Source: Ferrovibrio sp964218355 | GTDB lineage: Bacteria > Pseudomonadota > Alphaproteobacteria > Ferrovibrionales > Ferrovibrionaceae | NCBI RefSeq assembly: GCF_964218355.1 | Contig: NZ_CAXPMC010000019.1 | Span: 62,001-126,000 of the forward strand | Length of the DNA stretch: 64,000 bases | Reading direction: 5' to 3' | The notes under the pieces: generated by a model | What the model saw: the letters and a program-made list of their open reading frames with translations, nothing else | What the model was told of the DNA's origin: nothing | The model's database searches: none | In this document: one piece after another, positions 15,930 through 24,889 of the stretch | How positions within the stretch are numbered: the stretch's first letter is position 1 | Layout: each line of letters begins with the position of its first letter | Made by a program: the position numbers and the translations under genes

Positions 15930-16132
15930 GACTTTTTCTCTGCCTCGCCGCGCGCGATGGCGATGGCCTCGCGCAGCACGGCCTCGTCGCCGACATGGTT
16001 GGCCAGCAGCAGCACCAGCCGGGCGGTTGCCGCCTGGGCGGCCGCATCGTCCAGTCCCTCGGTCATGGCAACCAGCGCGGCGTAGACGGCATCGGGATCG
16101 GCCAGATTGCTCTCGGTGATCAGCCTGCCCAT
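15926..16132 (-). CDS. DUF2783-family protein
   Basis: A 68-residue helical protein: ADPDAVYAALVAMTEGLDDAAAQAATARLVLLLANHVGDEAVLREAI carries the DUF2783 core, including the conserved LVLLLANHVGD. Function unknown. It follows paaI by 2 bp on the minus strand, so paaG-paaI-DUF2783 is probably one transcript. Confidence 0.82.
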   Translation of the reverse strand: MGRLITESNLADPDAVYAALVAMTEGLDDAAAQAATARLVLLLANHVGDEAVLREAIAIARGEAEKKS

Positions 16133-16134
16133 GC

Positions 16135-16584
16135 TCAGCCTCCCTGCGGCCCGGCATCGAGGCCGGGAATGATCGCGCCACCGATCTCGCGCGACAGGCC
16201 GCGGAACAGGGCCACGGTCTCGCCGGCCGCATTGCGCACCGTCATGTCATAGATGCTGCTGCGGCCGGCCGTCTCGCGCAGCTCGGCGGTGGCGGTCAGC
16301 ACGGTGCCGACCGCGACGGGCCTGAGGAAGGTGATGTCGCATTGCTGTGCGACGGCGGCGCGGTTGAAGCTGTTGCAGGCATAGCCGAAGGCGGAATCGG
16401 CCAGCGTGAAGATCATGCCGCCATGGCAGGTGCCACCGCTGTTCACCATATCCGGCTGCACCGTCATGCGCAGCTCGCAGCGGCCCGGCGACACGGAGAC
16501 CAGCTCCATGCCGAGCTTGCGGCCGGCCAGGTCGAGCTCGGCGACGCGTCTGCCGACGATCCCGGCGATCTCCTGCGGGGTCAT
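16135..16584 (-). CDS. paaI: Hotdog-fold thioesterase, PaaI type
   Basis: A 149-residue acyl-CoA thioesterase. The catalytic region VNSGGTCHGGMIFTLADSAFGYACNS (hotdog helix with the conserved Gly-His and Asp) and the ITFLRPVAVGTVLTATAE strand match PaaI, which clears dead-end hydroxyphenylacetyl-CoA esters in phenylacetate catabolism. Its ATG overlaps the stop of the paaG-like gene. The remaining paa genes are not in the window, so the link to phenylacetate is by family only. Confidence 0.85.
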   Translation of the reverse strand: MTPQEIAGIVGRRVAELDLAGRKLGMELVSVSPGRCELRMTVQPDMVNSGGTCHGGMIFTLADSAFGYACNSFNRAAVAQQCDITFLRPVAVGTVLTATAELRETAGRSSIYDMTVRNAAGETVALFRGLSREIGGAIIPGLDAGPQGG

Positions 16585-17399
16585 TTGCCGCTGAACTTCG
16601 CCGGCCGCTTCTGCAGGAAGGCGGACACACCTTCGATGAAGTCGCGGGTACGGCCGGCGATCACCTGCGCCTCACGCTCGGCTTCAAGCTGGGCATCCAG
16701 CCCGTTGGTGGCCGACTGGCGGATCAGCTTGCGGATCTGCGCCAGACCCACGGTGGGCCCGTTGGCAAATTTGGCGGCAACCTTCATCGCCGCCGGCATC
16801 AGCTCGGCATCGTCCACGCATTGCCAGATCAGGCCCCATTCGGCGGCGGTTTCGGCCGGCAGTTTTTCCGCCAGCATGGTCAGACCGAGTGCGCGTGCGG
16901 TGCCGGCCAGCCGCGGCAGGAAGAAGGTGCTGCCGGCATCGGGCACCAGGCCGAGATTGCCGAATGCCTGCAGGAAGGTGGCGGATTTCGCGGCGATGAC
17001 GATATCGCCGCACAAAGCCAGCGACATGCCGGCGCCGGCGGCGGGGCCGTTCACCGCGCAGACCACCGGCATGCGGTAGCCGGCCAGCCGGCGGATCACC
17101 GGGTGATAGCGCTCGTGCAGGGCCTTGCCCAGATCGGGCATGCCGCCCTCGTTGTTGAGGTCGCCGCTGGCAAGGTCGGCGCCGGAACAGAAGCCGCGGC
17201 CAGCCCCGGTCAGCAGCAGGCAGCGGATCGACGCATCGGCATCGATCTCGTCGAGCGCGGCCAGCAGCTCGCGCATCAGCTCGCTGCTCAGCGCATTCAG
17301 CCGCTCGGGCCGGTTCAGGGTGATGGTGGCAATGCCGTCGGTCTTGTCGACCAGCAGTGTGGCGTAGGCCGCCGCAGTCCTGCTCGCAGTCTTGCTCAT
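16581..17399 (-). CDS. paaG: Enoyl-CoA hydratase/isomerase, PaaG type
   Basis: A 272-residue crotonase-fold enzyme. Oxyanion-hole segments are GRGFCSGADLA (about residue 67-77) and NGPAAGAGMSLALCGDIVIAA (about 115-135), with the active Asp in GLVPDAGSTFFLPRL, which is characteristic of PaaG (epoxyphenylacetyl-CoA isomerase) rather than of hydratases that use two Glu. Coupled by a 4-bp overlap to paaI. Assignment as PaaG rests on motif and neighbour. Confidence 0.82.
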   Translation of the reverse strand: MSKTASRTAAAYATLLVDKTDGIATITLNRPERLNALSSELMRELLAALDEIDADASIRCLLLTGAGRGFCSGADLASGDLNNEGGMPDLGKALHERYHPVIRRLAGYRMPVVCAVNGPAAGAGMSLALCGDIVIAAKSATFLQAFGNLGLVPDAGSTFFLPRLAGTARALGLTMLAEKLPAETAAEWGLIWQCVDDAELMPAAMKVAAKFANGPTVGLAQIRKLIRQSATNGLDAQLEAEREAQVIAGRTRDFIEGVSAFLQKRPAKFSGK

Positions 17400-17462
17400 G
17401 GGTTCCCTCCCGCGGGATGTTCTGCGGGCAGGCTAGCCGATTTCACCGGGCGTAAGAAAGGA

Positions 17463-18509
17463 TCAGACGCCGGTTTCGGCCGGGGCTTCCGCTGCGGCAA
17501 CCACCGTGTTGCGGCCCTCGCGCTTGGCGGCATAGAGGGCGCCGTCGGCCCGCTGCACGAAGGCGCTGAGCGCCTCGCCGGGGCGGTACTGGGCGATGCC
17601 GGCCGAGATGGTGATGCGGCCGAGATCCTCGCTGGTCTTGCGCAGCACCAGCTTGCGGCCCGAGACCAGCACGCGGATGTTGTTGCCGAGCTTGACCGCC
17701 TGGTCGGCGCGGGTGCGCGGCAGCAGCAGGGCGAATTCCTCGCCGCCATAGCGGGCGGCCAGGTCCTGGCCCTTCACGTTGTCGCTGAGCGTGCGCGCCA
17801 CCAGCTGCAGCACGGTATCGCCGGTCTGGTGGCCGTAGCGGTCGTTGAAAGTCTTGAAATGATCGATATCGACCAGCATCAGCGACAGTGGCTCGTCCTC
17901 GTCCTGCGCGGCCTTGGCCAGCAGGGTCAGGGTCTGTTCGAAATTCTTGCGGTTGGCCAGCCCGGTCAGCGAGTCCGACAGCGCCTCGCGGCGGGCCTGT
18001 TCGAAATGCTCGCGCAGCAGCTTCACTTCCGCGGTGGTCTCGGCCAGCCGCTCTTCCAGCGAGCGGTTGCGCTCTTCCATGCTGCGGGTTTCCTGCAGCA
18101 TGCCGCTGACCAGCGCGCCGAGCGCCGGCGCCGGTTCGCTGCTGTCCAGACGGCCGGAGAAATGTTCCAGCTTGTCGCCATAGGCACGGGCGGTTTCCTC
18201 GGCGGCGCCGACGAAACTGCGCAGGTTGTCCATGGTTTCCTGCAGCTTCTCGCTGGTCTCCCGCGAAGCGCGCAGCAGGCGGGCCGGGTTGAGGAATTCC
18301 TCGTAGAGCTGCAGGGTGGTTTCCGGCGTGAAAGCGGCCTTGGCCGCCAGCAGCCCGTCGATGGCGCGGCTGAGCGCCGGGTCGCGGCCGGCATGGTATT
18401 CGTACCAGATGGTGAAATTGATCGGGGTGGGCGGGATCGCGAAACGCGTCATGCTGGTCACCGCCGCATGGGCGAGTTCGGCTGCATGATGCAGGTCGTC
18501 GTGATACAT
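17463..18509 (-). CDS. Diguanylate cyclase (GGDEF domain)
   Basis: Makes cyclic di-GMP. It has 348 residues. The N-terminal ~180 residues are soluble and helical with a coiled-coil stretch (MEERNRSLEERLAETTAEVKLLREHFE); the GGDEF domain follows, beginning SDSLTGLANRKNFE. The active loop is RYGGEEFALLLPR (about residues 251-263) and the metal Asp is in LVDIDHFKTFNDRYGH. No RxxD inhibitory site is visible five residues before the loop, so product inhibition may be absent. Start chosen at MYHDDLHH (18509). No membrane segment is visible. Confidence 0.92.
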   Translation of the reverse strand: MYHDDLHHAAELAHAAVTSMTRFAIPPTPINFTIWYEYHAGRDPALSRAIDGLLAAKAAFTPETTLQLYEEFLNPARLLRASRETSEKLQETMDNLRSFVGAAEETARAYGDKLEHFSGRLDSSEPAPALGALVSGMLQETRSMEERNRSLEERLAETTAEVKLLREHFEQARREALSDSLTGLANRKNFEQTLTLLAKAAQDEDEPLSLMLVDIDHFKTFNDRYGHQTGDTVLQLVARTLSDNVKGQDLAARYGGEEFALLLPRTRADQAVKLGNNIRVLVSGRKLVLRKTSEDLGRITISAGIAQYRPGEALSAFVQRADGALYAAKREGRNTVVAAAEAPAETGV

Positions 18510-18665
18510 CCGGCCGGCCCCAGCTAGGCTCTTCTGCGAAACGCTTCCCCGAACGCATGGTCCGGCGCCCGGGGCGCCGGCAGCGATGGCCATACTCTGG
18601 GGCCAAGCGGCGGCGCTGGCAATGGGGTTGGATGAAAATTCCCGGCGGCGCGCCGCCGGTGCCGG

Positions 18666-19376
18666 TCAGATCCCGAGATAGCGGTGCTGGATCTCGGGCG
18701 CGGCCAGCAGCTCGGCGGAATTGCCCTGCCAGACAACCCGGCCTTTCTCAATGATATAGTGGCGGTTGGCCAGCCGGGTCAGGGCATCGACATTCTTATC
18801 CACAACCAGGATCGACTGGCCGGCCTGTTTCAGGCGGTCGAGGCAGTTCCAGATTTCCTGCCGGACCAGCGGGGCGAGGCCCTCGGTGGCTTCGTCGAGG
18901 ATCAGCAGATGCGGGTTGGTCATCAGGGCGCGGCCGACGGCCAGCATCTGCTGTTCGCCGCCGGAAAGCTGGTTGCCCATGTTGTTCGCGCGTTCGGCAA
19001 GGCGGGGGAACAGTTCGACCACGCGCTCGTAGGTCCAGGGCTGGTCGGCGCCGCGGCGGTTGGATGCCGTGGCCACCAGATTCTCGCGCACCGAGAGATT
19101 GGGGAAAATCTGCCGGCCTTCCGGCACCAGGCCGATGCCGACCTTGGCGACCCGGTAGGAGGGCAGGCCGCGGATGTCGCTGCCGCGGAAACGGATGGCG
19201 CCGCTGGCGGCCGGGGTCATGCCCATGATCGAGCGGATGGTGGTGGTCTTGCCCATGCCGTTGCGGCCCATCAGCGTGATCACCTCGCCGGCCTCGATGG
19301 CGAGGCCCATGCCGAACAGCACCTGGCTGCGGCCGTAGAAGGTGTCGATGGCGTCGATTTCAAGCAGGCTGGCCAT
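18666..19376 (-). CDS. livF: Branched-chain-type ABC transporter ATPase LivF
   Basis: A 236-residue ATPase of a HAAT-family importer. Walker A GRNGMGKTT (about residues 38-46), signature LSGGEQQML, Walker B LLILDEATEGLAP and the LivF-type ending QHRYLGI are seen. It is the last gene of the minus-strand set binding protein-livH-livM-livG-livF, 17 bp after livG. The likely cargo is an aromatic acid rather than leucine, inferred from the linked catabolic operon. Confidence 0.93.
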   Translation of the reverse strand: MASLLEIDAIDTFYGRSQVLFGMGLAIEAGEVITLMGRNGMGKTTTIRSIMGMTPAASGAIRFRGSDIRGLPSYRVAKVGIGLVPEGRQIFPNLSVRENLVATASNRRGADQPWTYERVVELFPRLAERANNMGNQLSGGEQQMLAVGRALMTNPHLLILDEATEGLAPLVRQEIWNCLDRLKQAGQSILVVDKNVDALTRLANRHYIIEKGRVVWQGNSAELLAAPEIQHRYLGI

Positions 19377-19393
19377 GTCTTGCTCCAGATGTC

Positions 19394-20149
19394 TCAGGCC
19401 GGCACTTCGTCGCCGAGATAGGCCTGGCGGACCGCCTCGTTGCTGCGGATGGCGGCCGGTTCGTCGGTGGCGATGTTACGGCCGTAGACCAGCACGGTGA
19501 TGCGGTCGGCCAGCGCGAAGACGGCATCCATGTCATGCTCGATCAGCAGCATCGGAATGCTGCCCTTGATGCCTTTCAGCATCTGCACCATGCGGGCCGA
19601 ATCCTCGGGGCCCATCCCGGCCATCGGTTCGTCGAGCAGCAGCAGCTTCGGCTCGGTCGCCAGCGCCATGGCGATTTCGAGCTGGCGGTGCTCGCCATGG
19701 CTCAGCGCGCTGGCAACCACCCCGGCGCGATGGCCGAGGCCGACCTGTTCGAGGGCGGCGAGGGCCGGCCGGCGCAGGCCGTCATCGTCCGCGGCCGGAG
19801 ACCAGAAGCGGAAGGAATGCCCCTGATGCGCCTGCACGGCCAGCGCCACGTTGTCGAGCGCGGTGAAGTCGTGGAAGATCGAGGTGATCTGGAACGAGCG
19901 GGCGATGCCCAGCCGGGCGCGGGCATGCACCGGCAGGGCGGTGATGTCCGTGCCCATGAAGCGGATCGTGCCGGCATCGGGGCGCAGCTCGCCGATCAGC
20001 TGGCCGACCATGGTGGTCTTGCCGGCGCCGTTCGGGCCGATCACGGCATGGATCTCGCCCGGGCGGATGTCGAGCGACAGGTTGTCGGTGGCGACCAGGC
20101 CGCCGAAGCGTTTGACGAGGCCGTCGACCTGCAGGACCGGCTCAAGCAT
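19394..20149 (-). CDS. livG: Branched-chain-type ABC transporter ATPase LivG
   Basis: A 251-residue ATPase. Walker A GPNGAGKTTMVGQLIG, signature LSHGEHRQLEIAMAL, Walker B LLLLDEPMAGMGPE and the LivG-type C-terminus (IRSNEAVRQAYLGDE) are present. The start at 20149 (MLEPVLQVDGL) overlaps livM by 8 bp; a longer open frame reading into livM is not family-like. Pairs with LivF as ATPase heterodimer under LivHM. Confidence 0.93.
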   Translation of the reverse strand: MLEPVLQVDGLVKRFGGLVATDNLSLDIRPGEIHAVIGPNGAGKTTMVGQLIGELRPDAGTIRFMGTDITALPVHARARLGIARSFQITSIFHDFTALDNVALAVQAHQGHSFRFWSPAADDDGLRRPALAALEQVGLGHRAGVVASALSHGEHRQLEIAMALATEPKLLLLDEPMAGMGPEDSARMVQMLKGIKGSIPMLLIEHDMDAVFALADRITVLVYGRNIATDEPAAIRSNEAVRQAYLGDEVPA

Positions 20150-21284
20150 GGGGGCCTCCCGTGGAAATGGTGGCGGCGGTGTCGCGCAGGCGGCGGCGCC
20201 ACAGCCACAGCAGGATGCCCCAGGCAGCCAGCAGGATCGCCGTGGGCAGCAGCCAGGCATCCTCGTAGACGAGATGCACGCCGTAGATCAGGAACAGGCC
20301 GGCCACCCCGGCCATCAGCACGCCGGAGGCACCGCTCAGCATGGCGCCGGCGATGCCGCCGCGGGCGAAGATCACCACCAGCAGCAGGATCGGGCCGAAC
20401 ACGATCTTCCAGTATTCGGTCCAGCCGGCGAGGATTTCCTCCAGCAGCAGGAAGCTGACGGCGCCGAACAGCGGCCCGAACAGGTTGCCCATGCCGCCCA
20501 GCACCACCATGACGATCAGGTCGCCCGAGCGGCTCCAGTGCATCATCGCCGGGCTGATGAAGTCGGTATAGGTGGCGGTCAGCACGCCGGCCAGGCCGCA
20601 GACCATGCCGGCGATCACGAAGGCGGTCAGGCGGTAGCGGAAGACCGGATAGCCGATGGTGGCCATGCGGCGGTCGTTCGACCTGGCGCCGCGGATCACC
20701 ATGCCGAACCGCGAGTTGACGATGCGGTGGCTGCCATACAGTGCCAGCACCAGCAGGGCCCAGCACAGGTAATACAGGCTGGTGCGGTCGTTGAGGTCGA
20801 TCAGGCCGCCGAAATCCGAGCGCTTGAGGATGGTCAGGCCGTCGTCGCCGCCATAGGCATAGGCGCCGTTGCCGAGATAGAAGATCAGCTGGGCCAGCGC
20901 CAGCGTGATCATGATGAAGAAAATGCCCTTGGTGCGCAGCGACAGCAGGCCGATCAGCAGGGCGACCAGGCCCGACAGCAGGATCGCCACCGGCCATTGC
21001 AGCCAGGCCTCGGTGATGCCGTGATGGGCCATGATGCCCACGGTATAGCCGCCGATGCCGATATAGGCGGCGTGGCCGAAGCTGACCATGCCGCCATAGC
21101 CGAGGATCAGGTTCAGGCTGACGGCGGCCAGCGCCATCACCACGATGCGGGTGAACAGGGTCAGCAGGAAGGGATCGTCGAACACCTCGGCGGCCAGCGG
21201 CACGAGGGCCAGCGCGGTCAGCAGGGCCAGGGCGACGATGGTGGTGACGGGCAGCGGGCGGATCCGCAGGGAGAGCAGCGACAT
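20142..21284 (-). CDS. livM: Branched-chain-type ABC transporter permease LivM
   Basis: A 380-residue inner-membrane permease with about ten hydrophobic segments. LNLILGYGGMVSFGHAAYIGIGGYTVGI near residues 60-85 is the LivM signature and ARSNDRRMATIGYPVFRYRL the cytoplasmic EAA-like coupling loop. The C-terminus has two extra hydrophobic segments after LLLVVIFARGGIAGAML. Follows livH by 12 bp. Confidence 0.93.
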   Translation of the reverse strand: MSLLSLRIRPLPVTTIVALALLTALALVPLAAEVFDDPFLLTLFTRIVVMALAAVSLNLILGYGGMVSFGHAAYIGIGGYTVGIMAHHGITEAWLQWPVAILLSGLVALLIGLLSLRTKGIFFIMITLALAQLIFYLGNGAYAYGGDDGLTILKRSDFGGLIDLNDRTSLYYLCWALLVLALYGSHRIVNSRFGMVIRGARSNDRRMATIGYPVFRYRLTAFVIAGMVCGLAGVLTATYTDFISPAMMHWSRSGDLIVMVVLGGMGNLFGPLFGAVSFLLLEEILAGWTEYWKIVFGPILLLVVIFARGGIAGAMLSGASGVLMAGVAGLFLIYGVHLVYEDAWLLPTAILLAAWGILLWLWRRRLRDTAATISTGGPHA

Positions 21285-21296
21285 CGACGGTAATCC

Positions 21297-22217
21297 TCAG
21301 CGGCCCGGAGCAGGGAACAGGCCGGCCGGGCGCAGCACCAGCACACCGGCCATCAGCAGGTAGATCAGCATGGACGACAGCGCCTGGGCCAGGGTGCCGG
21401 CCTCGGAGGGGCTGAGGAAATGCCCCAGCAGGTTGGGCAGGAAGGCGCGGCCCATGGTGTCGATGATGCCGATCAGCACGGCGGCGATGAAGGCGCCGCG
21501 GATCGAGCCGATGCCGCCGATCACGATCACCACCAGCGCCAGGATCAGGATGTCGTCACCCATGCCGATCTGCACCGTGGTGATCGGCCCCGACATCAGG
21601 CCGGCCAGCGCCGCCAGCGCCGAGCCCAGTCCGAAGACGAGGGTGAACAGCAGCTTGATGTCGATGCCGAGCGCGCCGATCATCTCGCGGTTGGAGGCGC
21701 CGGCGCGGATCAGCATGCCGAGCCGGGTGCGCTGCACCAGGTAGTAGAGGAAAAAGGCGCAGGCGAGACCAACGGCGATGATGAGGAAGCGGAAGGCCGG
21801 GTAGGGCAGGCCGGGCAGGATCTCGATCTGGCCCTCCAGCAGCGGCGGCAGCTCGATCGCCATGCCGCCGACGCCGAAGACCAGGCGGGCCAGCTCGTTG
21901 AAGAACAGGATCAGGCCGAAGGTGGCCAGCACCTGGTCGAGATGGTCGCGGGCATAGAGATTCCGGAGCGCGATCACCTCGGTGACGATGCCGAGCAGGG
22001 CGCCGGCCGGCAGCGCCAGCAGCGCGCCGAGCACGAAGCTGCCGGTCCACTCGGTGAACACGGCGGCGAAATAGGCGCCCATCATGTACAGCGAGCCATG
22101 CGCCAGGTTGACCAGGTCCATGATGCCGAAGACCAGGGTCAGGCCGGCGGCCAGCAGGAACAGCAGCAGGCCGATCTGCAGGCCGTTGAGAAATTGCTCG
22201 ATCAGGAGAAGCGTCAT
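21297..22217 (-). CDS. livH: Branched-chain-type ABC transporter permease LivH
   Basis: A 306-residue permease. LLFLLAAGLTLVFGIMDLVNLAHGSLYMMGAY at the N-terminus is the LivH signature; RAGASNREMIGALGID is the coupling loop, and VLVLRPAGLFPAPGR the standard end. ATG 22217 is taken; an upstream in-frame ATG adds 11 atypical residues. Separated from the upstream binding-protein gene by a strong hairpin. Confidence 0.93.
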   Translation of the reverse strand: MTLLLIEQFLNGLQIGLLLFLLAAGLTLVFGIMDLVNLAHGSLYMMGAYFAAVFTEWTGSFVLGALLALPAGALLGIVTEVIALRNLYARDHLDQVLATFGLILFFNELARLVFGVGGMAIELPPLLEGQIEILPGLPYPAFRFLIIAVGLACAFFLYYLVQRTRLGMLIRAGASNREMIGALGIDIKLLFTLVFGLGSALAALAGLMSGPITTVQIGMGDDILILALVVIVIGGIGSIRGAFIAAVLIGIIDTMGRAFLPNLLGHFLSPSEAGTLAQALSSMLIYLLMAGVLVLRPAGLFPAPGR

Positions 22218-22244
22218 GGCGGCGGGGCACTCGTCAGCTGAGAA

Positions 22245-22270
22245 CCGCATCCCGGCGGACCGGGATGCGG
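22245..22270 (-). terminator. Intercistronic hairpin between binding protein and livH
   Basis: CCGCATCCCGG-CGGA-CCGGGATGCGG, a perfect 11-bp stem with a 4-base loop and no run of T after it on the minus strand. This placement after a binding-protein gene usually stabilises its mRNA or partly attenuates the permease genes. Confidence 0.7.
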
Positions 22271-22288
22271 CAAAGGCGGGTCAGTACA

Positions 22289-23488
22289 TCACATCTTGCA
22301 TTTGGCGGCATGCGGATCCTGATGCGCGGTCAGCACGGTGCTGACCGTACGCAGATCATAGTCGCCGTCTGCCGTCCTGTAGGCTTCCTGCTGGTAGATG
22401 TTCTGGATCGGAAAATGGTTGGGGCCGAACCTGAACGGTCCGCGCACGGAATCGAACTTCGCCGCTTTCAGCGCCTTGCGCACGGCGTCCTTGTTCTTCA
22501 GGTCGCCCCTGGTGGCGGCCACCGCGCTGGCGATCAGGTTGGCGGCGTCATAGCTCTGGGCGGCGTAGAAGGTCGGGCTGTCCTTGTGCTTGCTGCGGAA
22601 GCCGTCGACGAATTTCTGGTTGGCCGGGTAGGGCAGGTCGGTGCCCCAGGTCATGGTCAGATAGGTATCCAGCGCCAGGTCCTTCTGCAGCTTCAGCGTC
22701 ACCGCATCGACCGTGAAGGCGGAATAGAGCGGGATGTCCTTCTTCAGGCCGGCCTGGCTGTACTGGGTGTAGAACTGCACGCCCCAGCGCGAGGGGAAGA
22801 AGACATAGACGGCATCCGGCTTGGCGGCGCGGATCTTCGAGATCTCGGCCGAGAAATCGAGCTGGCTCGGCCAGGTGGTCATGTCCTGGCCGACCACCTC
22901 GCCCTTGAACAGCGACTTGACGCCATTGGTGGCATCCTGGCCGGCGGCATAGTTCGGCGCCACCATGTACAGGCGCCGGGCGCCCTTCTGGTTCAGCAGC
23001 TCGCCGACTGCCATGTGGTTCTGGTCGTTCTGCCAGGAGGCGGCGAAGAAATACGGGCTGCACTGCTCGCCGGCCAGCTGCGAGGGGCCGGCATTGGCGC
23101 TGATCAGGAAGGTCTTGCTGTCGATGGCAGGCTTGTAGGAGGCCAGCAGCACGTTCGACCAGATATAGCCGGCGATGAAGTCGACCTTGTCGCGCTGAAG
23201 CAGCTTTTCGGTCTTCTGCTTGCCGACTTCCGGCTTCTGCTCGTCATCCTCGTAGATCACCTCGACCGGGATGCCGCCCATCTTGCCGCCCATATGCTGC
23301 AGGGCCAGGTCGAAGGCATTCTTCATGTCCTGGCCGTAGGCCGCATTGGGGCCCGACAGGGTGGTGACGAAGCCGATCTTGATCTTCCTGGCCGCGGACT
23401 GGGCCTGGGCCGTGGCGGGGAGGGCAAGCGCGGCGCCGAGCGCGAGGAGGGCGGCGCCGGAAAGCAGGACAAGGCGGGAAAGCGTCAT
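22289..23488 (-). CDS. ABC transporter substrate-binding protein (first paralogue)
   Basis: A 399-residue periplasmic binding protein. The signal peptide ends ...ALALPATAQAQS (about residue 30). The type I fold begins KIKIGFVTTLSGPNAAYGQDMKNAFDLALQ; later LISANAGPSQLAGEQCSPYFFAASW and TWPSQLDFSAEISKIRAAKPDAVYVF are typical of aromatic-acid and branched-chain binding proteins. It heads the operon with livHMGF and is paralogous, with most residues identical, to the gene just upstream. A 23-bp operator-like site lies about 105-127 bp before its ATG. Confidence 0.92.
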   Translation of the reverse strand: MTLSRLVLLSGAALLALGAALALPATAQAQSAARKIKIGFVTTLSGPNAAYGQDMKNAFDLALQHMGGKMGGIPVEVIYEDDEQKPEVGKQKTEKLLQRDKVDFIAGYIWSNVLLASYKPAIDSKTFLISANAGPSQLAGEQCSPYFFAASWQNDQNHMAVGELLNQKGARRLYMVAPNYAAGQDATNGVKSLFKGEVVGQDMTTWPSQLDFSAEISKIRAAKPDAVYVFFPSRWGVQFYTQYSQAGLKKDIPLYSAFTVDAVTLKLQKDLALDTYLTMTWGTDLPYPANQKFVDGFRSKHKDSPTFYAAQSYDAANLIASAVAATRGDLKNKDAVRKALKAAKFDSVRGPFRFGPNHFPIQNIYQQEAYRTADGDYDLRTVSTVLTAHQDPHAAKCKM

Positions 23489-23592
23489 GGAGGTCTCCTG
23501 TCTGGACATGCAGCGACACCGGCACATGCGCCCTGTGCGATGGCCGGATGCTGACCGGCGTTGCATGCCTTCCAAGGAGTCCCCCGTTACAG

Positions 23593-23615
23593 ATACTTTA
23601 GACATAAAATAATTC
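23593..23615. promoter_or_regulatory. 23-bp operator-like site, copy B
   Basis: Core TTTA-GACA-TAAA within a 23-bp AT-rich element ending TAAAATAATTC. It matches the site at 31836-31858 in 19 of 23 positions, including the last 11 bases. Positioned upstream of the binding-protein/livHMGF operon (minus strand). Confidence 0.65.
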
Positions 23616-23659
23616 GTCAGGCAATCCGGGTTTTTGCGCCAGCCCGGCTGCCGGGCAGC

Positions 23660-23692
23660 AAAACGGGCGCCGTGCCGTGGCACGGCGCCCGT
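23660..23692 (-). terminator. Rho-independent terminator after the second binding protein
   Basis: Perfect palindromic stem of 14 bp (ACGGGCGCCGTGCC paired with GGCACGGCGCCCGT, 23663-23692) directly followed on the minus strand by TTTT. It begins 9 bp after the stop at 23702, so the upstream binding protein is a separate transcription unit. Confidence 0.85.
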
Positions 23693-23701
23693 CGGGCCGT
23701 C

Positions 23702-24889
23702 TTACATCTTGCACTTGGAGGCGTGCGGATCCTCCAGATCCTTCACGATGGTGCTGATGGTGCGGATGTCGTACTCGCTGTCCGACACCTTGTAGGCTTC
23801 CTGCTGGTAGATCGCGTGGACCGGGAAGTGGTTGGTGTTGAACTTCATCGGTCCGCGCACGGAATCGAACTTCGCCGCTTCCAGCGCCTTGCGCACGGCG
23901 TCCTTGTTCTTCAGGTCGCCCTTGGTGGCGGCCACCGCCGAAGCGATCAGGTTGATCGCATCATACGACTGGGCGCCGTAGAAGGTCGGCGTGTCGCCAT
24001 GCGCCTTCTTGTAATCGTTGACGAACTTGGTGTTGGCGGCATAGGGCAGGTCGGGCGCCCAGAACAGGCCGAAATAGGTGTCCAGCGCCAGGTCCTTCTG
24101 CAGCTTCAGGGTCACCGCGTCGATGGTGAACACCGAATACAGCGGGATGTCCTTCTTCAGGCCGGCCTGGCTGTACTGGGTCAGGAACTGCACGCCCCAG
24201 CGGCTCGGATAGAAGACATAGACGGCATCCGGCTTGGCGGCGCGGATCTTCGAAATCTCGGCCGAGAAATCGAGCTGGCTCGGCCAGGTGGTCATGTCCT
24301 GGCCGACCACCTTGCCCTTGAAGGTGGACTTCACGCCGTTGGCCATGTCCTGGCCGGCGGCGTAGTTCGGTGCCACGATGTAGAGGTTCTGCACCTTCTT
24401 CTGGTTCAGCAGTTCGCCGACGCCCATCGGGTTCTGGTCGTTGTTCCAGGAGGCGGCGAAGAAATACGGATTGCACTGCTCGCCGGCCAGCTGCGAGGGG
24501 CCGGCATTGGCGCTGATCAGGAAGGTCTTGCTGTCGACCACCGGCTTGTAGGAGGCCAGCAGCACGTTCGACCAGATATAGCCGGCGATGAAGTCGACGC
24601 GGTCGCGCTGCAGCAGCTTGTCGGTCTTCTGCTTGCCGACTTCCGGCTTCTGCTCGTCATCCTCGTAGATCACCTCGACCGGGATGCCGCCCATCTTGCC
24701 GCCCATATGCTGCAGGGCCAGCTCGACGCTGTTGCGCATGTCCTTGCCATAGGCCGCATTGGGGCCCGACAGGGTGGTGACGAAGCCGATCTTGATCTTC
24801 TTGGCCTGGGCGGCGGCCGGCTGGGCGACCAGCGGGGCGGCGGCCAGCGCCAGCCCGGTGCTCAGATACAGCAGCGTAGAAATCTTCAT
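23702..24889 (-). CDS. ABC transporter substrate-binding protein (second paralogue)
   Basis: A 395-residue periplasmic binding protein with signal peptide (MKISTLLYLSTGLALAAAPLVAQPAAAQA). The mature sequence starts KKIKIGFVTTLSGPNAAYGKDMRNSVELALQHMGGKMGG and closely parallels the neighbour at 22289 throughout, so the pair is a tandem duplication. It has its own terminator and no permease genes directly after it, so it probably shares LivFGMH with the first paralogue and widens the substrate range. ATG 24889 follows AAAGGAAACAGG. Confidence 0.92.
   Translation of the reverse strand: MKISTLLYLSTGLALAAAPLVAQPAAAQAKKIKIGFVTTLSGPNAAYGKDMRNSVELALQHMGGKMGGIPVEVIYEDDEQKPEVGKQKTDKLLQRDRVDFIAGYIWSNVLLASYKPVVDSKTFLISANAGPSQLAGEQCNPYFFAASWNNDQNPMGVGELLNQKKVQNLYIVAPNYAAGQDMANGVKSTFKGKVVGQDMTTWPSQLDFSAEISKIRAAKPDAVYVFYPSRWGVQFLTQYSQAGLKKDIPLYSVFTIDAVTLKLQKDLALDTYFGLFWAPDLPYAANTKFVNDYKKAHGDTPTFYGAQSYDAINLIASAVAATKGDLKNKDAVRKALEAAKFDSVRGPMKFNTNHFPVHAIYQQEAYKVSDSEYDIRTISTIVKDLEDPHASKCKM

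Noticed and set aside
16581..17399. Complete phenylacetate (paa) degradation cluster
   Set aside because: Only paaG- and paaI-like genes are present; no paaABCDE, paaK or paaZ in the window.
16821..18527. 568-codon plus-strand frame opposite paaG and the diguanylate cyclase
   Set aside because: Antisense shadow; the minus-strand genes show complete active sites.
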